Part shown: piece by piece, positions 34,870-45,096 of the stretch | Layout of the letters: every line of letters begins with the position of its first letter | Numbering within the stretch: position 1 is the stretch's first letter | Origin: Cliona cf. orientalis | Taxonomy: Eukaryota > Porifera > Demospongiae > Clionaida > Clionaidae | DNA: 64,000 bases | Assembly: GCA_963930775.1 (NCBI GenBank) | Contig: CAWVNT010000209.1 | Location: 274,449-338,448 of the forward strand | Direction: 5' to 3' | Position numbers and translations under genes: made by a program | Notes under the pieces: model-generated | Databases searched by the model: none | The model's input: only the letters and a program-made list of their open reading frames with translations | What the model was told of the DNA's origin: nothing

Positions 34870-35069
34870 NNNNNNNNNNNNNNNNNNNNNNNNNNNNNNN
34901 NNNNNNNNNNNNNNNNNNNNNNNNNNNNNNNNNNNNNNNNNNNNNNNNNNNNNNNNNNNNNNNNNNNNNNNNNNNNNNNNNNNNNNNNNNNNNNNNNNNN
35001 NNNNNNNNNNNNNNNNNNNNNNNNNNNNNNNNNNNNNNNNNNNNNNNNNNNNNNNNNNNNNNNNNNNNN
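34870..35069. other. Assembly gap (200 N)
   Basis: A run of exactly 200 undetermined bases, a placeholder length. Sequence on its right is unrelated to the LTR, so at least the end of the LTR, and perhaps other sequence, is missing. Confidence 0.99.
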
Positions 35070-35400
35070 GGGCCTCTAATGAGCCTCAGGTTCATGTTGT
35101 GTTACTGTGACAGAATTGTCCCTAGTGTGCCCTCAAGGTGTCCAGGGTTGCTGTGAAAGGGTTGAGTCTTTAACTTTTGCATGGTCGGGGACCTTTTTGG
35201 CATTTTAATTTCCGCACTCATCTGGTTGTCCAAGTGTACTTTCCACCCGGAGTGTACCACCCTAGAATAGTTTCTGAATGTGCCTAGTGTGCCCCCAAAG
35301 TGCCCTGGGTTGGTTGGAAAGGACTAACTATTTTTAATAATGAATTAACTTTTGTATGTCTGGAGGGGTCTGTGACATGTTAATGTCCGAATATTTGACT
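35070..35400 (-). repeat. Inverted copies of the ~175-bp satellite, left of the OTU-finger gene
   Basis: The reverse complement matches the array at 37,737-38,470: AACTTTTGCATGGTCGGGGA, TTTTGGCATTTTAATTTCC, TGTACCACCCTAGAATAGTT and CTAGTGTGCCC all occur here in the opposite orientation. About one full and one partial unit are visible before the gap. Confidence 0.8.
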
Positions 35401-35458
35401 TTACGATGGAACAAATTTACACTTTCTAGTAATTTGTTATATTTTGTAATATTTTTAG

Positions 35459-37450
35459 GTCACCACACACTGTCGTTCAAGCATTATGATATCAATTACT
35501 TACGTGGCTTCATTTCGAACATGAGACCAGAGTACAAAGGAGGAAGTGCAGACATTCCAAAATCTTTGAAATATGCCGTTCCGAAGAAGCCGAAGGAAAA
35601 GCTGACCGACAAAGCACAAGTATTGTGTATGAGAACCGAGGAAGATTATATTCATGTCCAAGAACTGCTTAAAGAGATGAATCGTGAGCCAATTCCGGTA
35701 TGTCTCTTTAAGTTTATTTCAAATATTAAATCAAAGGAAGCCACAATTTAAAGAATGAAATCAAAAGTTTTAAATTGACGTTTTTTTTTTTCAATTGCTT
35801 TTTTTATATTTGTTTGTGCACATTATGTGTATATTTCTTTTTCCTTTCACTTTTTTGCAGACAAAACCTAGTGGTGGTTTGTTTTTCCGGAGCGTCTTAG
35901 AACAAGTCAATACTCCAGCGGGTTATGTCCTAGCACAATGCCGCAGCCATATAAGCGTTCATATGGCAAAGAATGCTTGTTTTTATGAGCAGTGGATGCA
36001 CGATTACCTACGGAAATATAACCTAAGTTTCGAATGCTACTTCATCTCTGTGCACCAGGGTTACATAGCATGGGATGAGTATATAGTGGGGGCATTGAGT
36101 GAAATGTTCAACATTTCAATTACAGTGGTATCTTCAGCTTATCGGAAACCAGTGAACTTATTCCACAGTTCATCAAAACCGGATATTGTCATTGTTTTGA
36201 ATGGGCGGTACTTCGGTGAGCGTGGTGAGGCAACTCATTTTTCGGCTACACACAAAAATCTGCAGAATTGGCACAAAATTGGAGTGGATCTTCAGGTTGC
36301 TAATGTTAAAGTTATTCAAGGCCGAGGGTGAGGTGAACATGATGGTGCAGAAGTGTTTATGGCACATGAACAGGAAGAGCTCTTAAAAAAACCTTACCAA
36401 GTTGGTAAGAAGCTGGAGAAGTTGAGGAAGAAGGTGGAGAGGTGTGAAGAAGAGTATAATGCGATAGGCAAAGAACTGGAAAGTTTGAATGTAAGTAAGG
36501 AAATGTTACATCGTTTCAGAGTTACTGAAGATGAACATTTGGAGAAACAGGCAGATACAGTGCAAGATGAGGAAGGGTTTGTTGAAATGGACGATCATGG
36601 GGGACGGATTCATAAAAGTTTTCCTCATAATTTGTTAGGCACTGGTGATAATGTTCTCGAAATACAACCGTCAAAAAAGCGAAAGATCAATGTTGAAGCT
36701 GATGTAGACACTGGTGTACCTTTGTCTGTGACTGAAACAGAAACAGATGTCGTATTCACGTTAGAAATGCCAGGATTACACAAGGAGCCTTCGAAGTCGC
36801 AGTCTACTGATGATGAGCAGCCATCTACAGCACATTCGGAATTACCTGCTGAATCTGATGACACGCAAGATGTTGTGCCAGTATTACAAGAGCAGTTGTC
36901 GAAACCACAGTCTCCTGTTTGTGTTCAATCAAAAGGTAATCAGCAGCCATCTACATTAAATTCAGAATCTGTTTGTGAACCTGCTCCTCTTACTGCCGAT
37001 GCTAATCAAGTTATCCTGATAGAAGATGACAGTCTTGTGGGGGTGAAAAGAACGGATGGTGTGGTACAATTAGTGAAGGTAGTACCTGAAAAGACAAAAG
37101 AAGCTATAAAGAAGATACCGGGCAGTGGAAGGACGGACCGTCGGGCAACAGGGCCCCTACCCAAAGAACTGCACGTGGATCTGACAAGACATTATTGTGA
37201 TAAGTGTCCTAAGCACTTTAAGTACCTAAAAGGTCTCGCCGAGCACAAGGAGTACCGATGTGGTAAAACCGTAAAGAACTTTCAATGTGACATTTGCGGT
37301 GAAGGCTTTTATTACAAGAACACAATGATGGATCACAGGAGTGCGATGGACACTAAAAAAATACGGTACCCATGTCCCTATTGTGAGCAAGGATTTTATT
37401 ACCCACGAGATCTAAGTATTCACTGTGAAGTGGTACACCAAAAGAAATAG
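35459..37450 (+). pseudogene. OTU-like (cysteine-less) and C2H2 zinc-finger protein gene
   Basis: Exon 35459-35697 is joined to one starting at 35,861, with an acceptor at 35,458, so the 5' end is missing or upstream. The second exon begins PSGGLFFRSVLEQ, which aligns with the OTU catalytic block (DGxCLFRSV) but with Ser for Asp and Leu for Cys. The downstream part (AWDEYIVGALSEMFNISITV, then GEATHFSATH) fits the OTU helix and histidine region, so this is likely a catalytically dead OTU fold. An in-frame TGA (36,329-36,331, a possible CGA mutation) follows, and the same frame continues to 37,450 with a coiled coil (KKLEKLRKKVERCEEEY), an acidic region and fingers CDKCPKHF, CDICGEGF and CPYCEQGF..HCEVVH. 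Family not recognised. Confidence 0.65.
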
Positions 37451-37736
37451 TATTTGCAGGTAATGGCCTCAGCAGTTTTCATATTTTGATGACTTTTATC
37501 GTAGGTATTTAGTAAAAAAAAAAACTAGTAAGATTTTTTGGGTTCTACTTATGGAGTATTGACAAGAAGTATTCATTACATTAGTTGTGGTCCTGTGATG
37601 AAAATATTGATGTAATTGAGATTCTATTATTTGCATTTTCTTTGTCTGTACTTAGGTAGTCGCATTGAAGATAAGTGGTGATATGGAAGATGAGGAATGA
37701 TAGAATGATGATATTCACACAAGAACAAGAGTGATC
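37451..37736. other. 3' flank of the OTU-finger gene
   Basis: AT-rich, with an A run near 37,515. No gene is seen. It leads directly into the satellite array. Confidence 0.4.
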
Positions 37737-38470
37737 ATCTAGAAACTATTCTAGGGTGGTACACTTGGGGTGGGAAGTAAACTTGCGGAACCAGATGAGT
37801 GTGGAAATTAAAATGCCAAAAAGGTCCCCAACCATGCAAAAGTTAAAGACTTATAAAAAATACTCAACCCTTTTGCACCAACTCAGGACACCTTGGGGGC
37901 ACACTAGGGACATCTAGAAACTATTCTAGGGTGGTACACTTGAGGTGGGAAGTACACTTGTGGAACCAGATGAGCACGGAAAAAGGTCACAAAGAGCCCC
38001 TGACCACACAAAAGTTAAAGACGTATAAAAAATACTCAACCCTTTTGCACCAACCTGGGACACCTTGTGGGCACACTAGAAACATCTAGAAACTATTCTA
38101 GGGTGGTATACTTGGGGTGGGAAGTACACTTGCGGAACCAGATAAATGGGGAAATTAAAATGCCAAAAAGGTCCCCGACCATGCAAAAGTTAAACACTTA
38201 TAAAAAATAGTCAACTCTTTCGCACCAACCCGGGACACCTTGGGGACACACTAGGGACATTTAGGAACTATTCTAGGGTGGTACACTTGGGGTGGGAAGT
38301 ACACTTGAGGAACCAGATGAGTGGGGAAATTAAAATGCCAAAAAGGTCCCCAACCATGCAAAAGTTAAAGACTTACAAAAAATACTCAACCCTTTTGCAC
38401 CAACCTGGGACACCTTGGGGGCACACTAGGGACATCTAGAAACTATTCTAGGGTGGTACCTTTGGGGTGT
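37737..38470 (+). repeat. ~175-bp satellite array, four units
   Basis: Units start (ATCTAGAAACTATTCTAGGG) at 37,737, 37,912, 38,084, 38,259 and 38,434, giving periods of 175, 172, 175 and 175 bp. The length is close to a nucleosome repeat. Units differ by point changes. The same repeat lies inverted on the other side of the OTU-finger gene. Confidence 0.9.
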
Positions 38471-38836
38471 AATTCACAAAATACACAATTAGGGGCACAC
38501 TAGAAACCAAGTCCAAGGCCCTGTCCAAGGCTAGCCCCAGACATGTCCAAGGCCCTGTCCAAGGCCCTGTCCGGGGCTAGCTCCAGACATGTCCAAGGGC
38601 CTGTCCAAGGTTAGTTGGACTTTTCCGAGGCTGTGTCCAAGGCCAGCCCCGGACATGTCCAAGGCCCTGTTCAAGGCTGTGGCTTAGATCGGCTTAGATC
38701 TAGATCTATTTGTGGCTCAGATCTAGATCTATCTGCAGCTTAGATCTAGATCTATCTGCAGCTTAGATCTAGATCTATTTGTGGCTCAGATCTAGATCTA
38801 TTTACGGCTTAGATCTAGATCTATCTGCAGCTTAGA
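38471..38836. repeat. Two short-repeat blocks
   Basis: 38,500-38,685 repeats variants of GTCCAAGGCC(CT). 38,690-38,835 repeats TTAGATCTAGATCTAT with TGTGGC or TGCAGC spacers, roughly 23 bp per unit. No coding potential. Confidence 0.8.
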
Positions 38837-39542
38837 TATAGGTGGTAATCGAAGTTTTTTGCCACAGGTGGTGGGGACCCTAAAACCTAGTATAATTTCG
38901 TCTTGCCCTGTCTTGCCTCATGTCTCACTCCCTTACCCCATCCCCCTCATGGTGGTGGGGACCTTACATTGTAGCATTTTGGTGGGGACACTAAAACCTA
39001 GTATAATTTCGTTTTGCCCGTCTCACCCTGTCTCACTCCCTGTCTCGCTCCCTGTCTTGCCCCCTGTCTCACTCCCTGTCTCACTCCCTCACCCCATGCC
39101 CCTCATGGTGGTGGGGACCTTACATTGTAGCATTTTGGTGGGGACACTAAAACCTGTCTCGCCCCCTGTCTCGCTCCCTGTCTCACTCCCTGTCTCGCCC
39201 CCTGTCTCGCTCCCTGTCTCGCCCCCTGTCTCGTTCCCTGTCTCGCTCCCTGTCTCACCCCCTAAGATACTATAAATACTGATGCATTCTGAAAGGCAAT
39301 CATTTGTGATTTGGCCTTCGGAGAGGTAACATCTATGTGTAGCAGTTTTATGGGGGCGAGACAGGGAGCGAGACAGGGGGTGAGACAGGGGGCGAGACAG
39401 GGAGTGAGACAGGGGGTGAGACAGGGGGCGAGACAGGGGGCGAGACAGGGGGTGAGACAGGGGCGAGACAAGTGAAACAAAATTATACTAGGTTTTAGGG
39501 TCCCCACCACTGTGGCAAAAAAAAATTCGATTACCACCTATA
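38837..39542. mobile_element. Foldback (long inverted repeat) element containing a 12-bp minisatellite
   Basis: Outer ends are inverted: TATAGGTGGTAATCGAA at left and TTCGATTACCACCTATA at right, followed inward by GTGGGGACCCTAAAACCTAG and its complement. Inside each arm a (TGTCTCGCTCCC)n-type minisatellite runs in opposite orientation. A unique loop of about 80 bp lies near 39,265-39,350. No transposase is encoded, so this is a non-autonomous foldback or MITE-like unit. Confidence 0.75.
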
Positions 39543-39579
39543 GTGGTAAGGTGTCCCCACCACCTGAAAATAGAAATTG

Positions 39580-40025
39580 GTGGCAGGTGGAATCCAACAA
39601 TTTTGGGAGGGAACATTGGTGGGAGGTGGAATCCAACAATTTCGAAAGCAAACATTGGTGGGAGGGAGGCAACATTGGTGGGAAGTGGAATCCAACAATT
39701 TCGAAAGGGAATATTGGTGAGAGGTGGAATTCAACAATTTTGGGAGGGAACATTGGTGGGAGGTGGAATCGAACAATTTTGGCAGGGAACATTGGTGGGA
39801 GGGAGGCAACATTGGTGGGAGGTGGAATCCAACATTTTTTGGAAGGAACATTGGTGGGAGGTGGAATGCAACAATTTTGGGAGGGAACATTGGTGGAAGG
39901 TGGAAACCAACAATTCGGGAGGGGACATTGGTGGGAGGTGGAATCCAACAGTTTCGGGAGGGGACATTGGTGGGAGGTGGAATCTGACAATTTTGGGAGG
40001 GAACATTGGTGGGAGGGTGGAAGCG
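39580..40025 (+). repeat. ~39-bp minisatellite
   Basis: About eleven imperfect units of the form AACATTGGTGGGAGGTGGAA followed by TCCAACAATTTTGGGAGGG. Long open frames on both strands here arise only from the repeat and are not genes. Confidence 0.9.
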
Positions 40026-40172
40026 AATAATGTTGCGTGGGCCTCCCAAAGTGAAATATGCTATGTTGGATTGGAATATCAGTGCAAAGGCACAAGCATT
40101 GGTGGCCTCACACAGTGCAAATATGTAGTCTTTTGAAAAATTTGTTGAAATAGATCTTTACAGACAGAGATA

Positions 40173-43100
40173 ATGGAAACTAAAGGTAGTAAAAGGAGAT
40201 CTATAACTAGATCTGCTACAAAGAGGGAGACGAAGAAGCAGAAGTTATTGGTAAGTATATTAATTATTTGAGAGAAATACTTAAAATTATTAATATATTA
40301 AAATTGTATGATGAGAAGACTATGAAATAGTTTAAGCAGATATATTACCTCATAACTGTAGAAAAATGTTAGCAGCTTGTACTTGAGTGTTTCATGTGTT
40401 ATTTTCAATTGAGATTATACTTGATAATTATTTTGTGTATTCAAACTCAGGAGGAGCATGAGGAATGTGAGACAACGCTATCAGTATCAGAAGCAGCTGA
40501 GCAGACGGTTGAAAATGAGACAAAAAAGAAAAAGGTTTTGGTAAGTGCATTTATTATTTTAGAGAAATAAATAAAATGCTTAATAAATTTAAATATTATA
40601 ATAAGAAGAGTGTGAAATACGTTAAGCATATTTATTACTTCATATATCTTGAATAATACTCAGAAATTAAACTTTACTGTTTGATCTATTTTTTTAAATG
40701 ATATTCTTCCTGATAATTATTATTTGTATTGAAAATCAGGAGGAGCGTGACCAATCTAAGACAACACCATCAGTAGGAGAAGGAGCTGAGGGTCTCATGG
40801 CTATTGATTTGAAAGAAAACAAGTTTTCAGTAAGTGTATTCATTATTTTATGTATATATTATTTCATATATGTTCAAAAATGTTAGCAGCCTGTACTTGA
40901 GTATTTCATCTGTTATTTTCAATTGAGATTATGTTTAATAATTACTTTGTTTATTCAAACTCAGGAGGAGCGTGAAGAATGTCTGACAATGTCATCAGTG
41001 TCAGAAGCAGCCAAGGAGAATGCTGAAATTGAGACAAAAAAGAAAAAGTTTTCGGTCAGTGTATTTATTATTTTAGAGAAATAAAAAATAAGAAGAGTGT
41101 GAAATAAAAATAATATTAAGAAATTGTACTTGAGTGTTTCATGTGTTCTTTTGAATTGATATTCTCCCTGATAATTATTTTTTGTATTGAAAATTAGGAG
41201 GAGCGTCACCAATCTCAAACAATGCCATCAGTAGCAGCAGCTGAGGAAGCCATGACTATTGAGATGAAACAGGATAAGTTTTCGGTAAGTCTATTCATTA
41301 TTTTATAGATATATTACTTCATATATATGCTAAAAAATATTGGCAGCCTGTACTTGAGTATTTCGTCTGTTATTTTGAATTGAGATTATGCTTAATAATT
41401 ACTTTGTGTATTCAAACTTAGCAGGAGCGTGACCAATGTGAGACAACACCATCAGTGTCAAAAGTACCTGAGGAGACCACTGAAATTGAGACAAACAAGA
41501 AAATGTTTTTGGTCAGTACATTTTTTATTTTTTGGAGAAATAAAAAATAACAAGAGTGTGAAATAAAAATAATGTGAAGAAATTGTACTTGACTGTTTCA
41601 TATGTTCTTTTGAATTGATATTTTCCATGATAATTATTCTTTGTATTGAAAATTAGGAGGAGCGTGACCTATCTCAAACAATGGCATCAGTAGCAGAAGG
41701 AGCTGAGGAGCGCATGGCTATTGACTTGAAACAAGACAATTTTTTGGTAAGTGAATTCATTATCTTATAGATATATTACTTCATATATGTTGACAAATGT
41801 TAGCAGCTTGCACTTGAGTCTTTCATGTGTTATTTTCATTGAGATTATGTTTGATAATTACTTTGTGTATTCAAACTCAGGAGGAGCGTGAGGAATTTCA
41901 GAAAACAACATCAGTGTCAGAAGCAGCTGAGGAGAACGGTGAAATTGAGACAAAAAAGAAAAAGTTTTCGGTTAGTGTATTTAATATTTTTGAGAAATAA
42001 ATAAAATAATTAATAAATTTAAATGTTACAAACAGAAGAGTGTGAAATAATTTAAGTAGATGTATCAGTTGAAAAATCTGGAAAAATATTAACAGGTGAT
42101 ACTTCAATTTTTCATGATTAATTTTCAGTTGAGTTTGTGCTTGATAATTACAGTTCTGCATTGAAACTCTGAAGCAGAGACAGAAATCTGAGACATCGTC
42201 AACATCTGCAGCTTACAAAGAAACCCTATTGTTAGTAGAAGGAGCTGATACAGCTACACATAACTTGGATATTGAAGATAAAGGAGGGAGGAATGGGGTG
42301 AGTATTTATTTCTACTGAAATGTGTGAAATATATTGATGTATGTTTAAGGCATGTCAGCAACATGTGTATGATTTTTATATGAATAATTTCCAGTGTACC
42401 TAAAGAAATCAACAAAATGTGTATGATTTCTATATTAATAGTTTACAATGTATTTGTACTACATACAGATGCCATCTTCACAAGAACTCTTTGATGAGAA
42501 AATTTCATTTGTTGTAGCTTTGGATATTGTGAATGATGTTGGCAATGAAGAAGGAGAAAATATTGTTGAAGAAATGAATAGGAAAAAGGATGGTAAGTAA
42601 CCTTGAAAATATATTTAAGAAGTCTATTTAATTTCACTAAGATGGTCTTGATAATAATAATTATTTTTTAAATTTATCTGTTGTCAATGGCTATAAATTT
42701 GAAACGTGTAGAAATTATACAAAAGTTTATTAATTTAATTCAGATACAAATCAAATTATTGATGATCACAGACCAAAAGATCTGGTAGATCAGCAATATC
42801 GGAAAAGTGTAGTTAGTATGTAACATTAAACATTTATTTAATAATTTTATTCAATTTCACTAAAGTTAATAATGTTTAGTAACAAAAATTGTCAACATGT
42901 TTATTTGAAAATACTATTATATGTAGGGATAATTTGTATATTTTGTACATTGACATGAAGGGTTATATCATTTCATTTCAATTACAATTTTGTCCAAACA
43001 GATGACGGAAGTGATGATGAGACTAAGGAGGAGAAGGAGGAGGAAATGGATGAAAGTGGTGTTGATTTGGATTGGAGTGTTGGAGATACTGTAAGTTTAA

Positions 43101-44380
43101 TAAATATTTGTACTGCTAATAGAACAAAGAGATATTTTTATTCATAAATTAGTAAATTGTGGATATAATTAGTGAATTTAGTACAGTAGTATGTTTACAT
43201 ATTTCAGTCATGCAAAGAAATAGATATGCTGTTGACACAGATAAATCTGGACAAAGTTGTATCAGATGTAAGTAATTTGAGTATGAAAGTCATATTTTTT
43301 TAAATATGTTTTGATGATGTGTGTCGAAAAGAGATTTAGTGTCATTTTATTTAAAGGCAAATTTAAATATTCCAATATATTTATTTTATTTTCAGTTTAG
43401 AGAAAAAGATGATGTTAAACCATCAATGGCAAATGCTGGAAAGGTAATTTTTGTTGTTTATATTTATTTGTAAATTTAACATAACAAATGTATATTTTTG
43501 GATGACAATTAAATATTTATTACTAAATAAAACTTTGAAAAAGACAAAATAAATGTTATAATTGTAAACATGTCTTTTGCTGAAATATATATGAATATAA
43601 TGGTGATAAAGATCAGGTGCAAATTGTACAGGGAACTAAATATCTTCATCTTTTCATTTTCAGTCGAAAAAAAATGATGATGTTAAAACAAGTAAATCAA
43701 AGGATGGACTGGTAAATTTTTTGTTGATTTCTTTCAATTTCTGAATCCAGGTTTATTTTTCCAAAGAGATTGAGAATAATTTCTTTTGATGCTGGAAATG
43801 GATACATGATGCAAAAATATTAATTTTTCAAAATATAGAAATGAAGATTTTTTTATTTAATTTGCATATCAATTGTAATATTAAAGAAAATAAGAAAAAA
43901 AAGCTAAATTTGAATGATGAATACATTTCACTTGTTAATGTGTATACATATTTGTTGTAGATTTGTGACAAAAGTAAAGAGAAAGTTCCCAAAGTTGAGA
44001 CAAAAAAGGAAAAGATGATAAGATGCACAAAAAATCTTATGAAAATTTGAAATGAGGTGGGGACAAAGCAGAAGCGCTTTGAAGATATTGGACAATTTCT
44101 AAGAAAATTGCGAAACAAGAGGGACACTCTGGATGTCGAGTTGGAAGGTCAAAAGAAAGAAATGGATGAAATGGAGAAGAAGTCACCTGAGTTTAATTTT
44201 GAACAGTTTAAGGATTATTGTGCTATGAAAGTTACAAGGCAAAATATGCAGAAAGAGCGGATGTTAATATCTAGGAATATTTGTAAGTTGGAGAATGAAA
44301 GCAAGAAGTTGAGACGTGAAATCAACCGGTCTTACAATGATTTTAAGATGTTCTCATACATGAAGAAAAATTTGGAGTAA
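40173..44380 (+). pseudogene. Helentron accessory coiled-coil protein gene with tandem 90-bp exons
   Basis: ATG at 40,173 (METKGSKRRSITRS..). Exons: 40173-40250, 40451-40540, 40740-40829, 40965-41054, 41198-41284, 41422-41511, 41657-41746, 41881-41970, 42154-42297, 42469-42592, 42744-42825, 43002-43090, 43208-43267, 43396-43443, 43664-43711 and 43961-44380. An acceptor before the ATG suggests an untranslated exon. The protein is charged, with repeated EER(E/D).. units, an acidic centre and a C-terminal coiled coil (KQKRFEDIGQFLRKLRNKRD). A GAA-to-TGA change at 44,048-44,050 breaks the last exon compared with copy 1, leaving the coiled coil untranslated. Role unknown; no catalytic motif. Confidence 0.75.
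40451..41970 (+). repeat. Array of seven phase-0 exons of 87-90 bp, alternating two types
   Basis: Type A (starts 40451, 40965, 41422, 41881) reads like EEREE..SVSEAAEEN.EIETKKKKFS. Type B (40740, 41198, 41657) reads like EERDQS.T.PSVAEGAEE.MAIDLKQ.KFS. The order is A-B-A-B-A-B-A, each exon is 90 bp (one is 87), all junctions are phase 0, and the flanking introns are also alike. This points to tandem duplication of an A+B exon pair. Confidence 0.85.
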
Positions 44381-45096
44381 GCAAAAATGGTGTAACAGGA
44401 ACATTTTGTTGTAGTAAAGAAGACGTTGATATAGTTGTATAATATCTATAGTTTATTTATTATGTATTCATTGTTTAACTTGATGATATAAATGTTCTTA
44501 CTTGTAAATAAAATAAGTTAATTTAGTGAATGTCATGCTTTGTTATTGTCTATTAATAATTTCTGTGCTTTGTGTATAATTACCCATGGTTATTGTATTT
44601 TCAAAGAAGTACATTTAATTTGATGGAGATAGAATTCAGTTCATTTATTATTATAGGCTTTCCACCCTTATAGCCTTTGTGCCATTATATTTGACAATGT
44701 GGGGAAAATTTAGGTATTTGAAACTTTTTTACTTTTCATGTGGCAGGTTATATATCAGGTCTCAATCTTTTCTTATTTTCGCTTAGGGTTTTTTGTTATG
44801 GTAGTCTAACAGTTTCCAAAAAATATCAGTTTGTATCTAATTAATCTATTTCTCTATTGTTCTGTTAGGCTAAAAGGAAGTAGCGCTCCTTGCATCCACA
44901 GCTGTGATTAATTCTTCCTGTATATATGTACTTTCTCTGTAATCTTGGTGTTGAATGCCATGTGTGCTATTCCATATCAATTTGCCGACAGTAAAAAAAA
45001 TATAATTTAGTGTCAACTTCATTTATGTGGAGAGAAAATCATGACGGGGTGCCATAAATAATTATAAAATTTTAATTATTTTATTTTTTTCTGTAG
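44381..45096. promoter_or_regulatory. Intergenic region between Helentron genes, copy 2
   Basis: Counterpart of 16,403-17,119 and nearly identical to it. No additional gene is seen. The acceptor CTGTAG|AATATG at its end is conserved. Confidence 0.4.

Noticed and set aside
34760..35095. Open frames crossing the N gap
   Set aside because: They only exist because undetermined bases contain no stop codons.
36329..36331. Selenocysteine or programmed readthrough at the in-frame TGA of the OTU-finger gene
   Set aside because: No SECIS-like structure or conserved context was seen; a CGA-to-TGA mutation is simpler.
38859..39537. Open frames rich in PVSLPVS or CLTPCLA repeats
   Set aside because: Products of the 12-bp minisatellite in the foldback arms, not genes.
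39580..40025. Regularly spaced repeats that could suggest a CRISPR array
   Set aside because: Units are contiguous and degenerate with no unique spacers, and the genome is eukaryotic.
39512..40136. Long open frames on both strands (up to 197 codons) rich in Gly/Trp or Pro/His
   Set aside because: They arise from a 39-bp minisatellite that is open in several frames at once; there are no splice or start signals.
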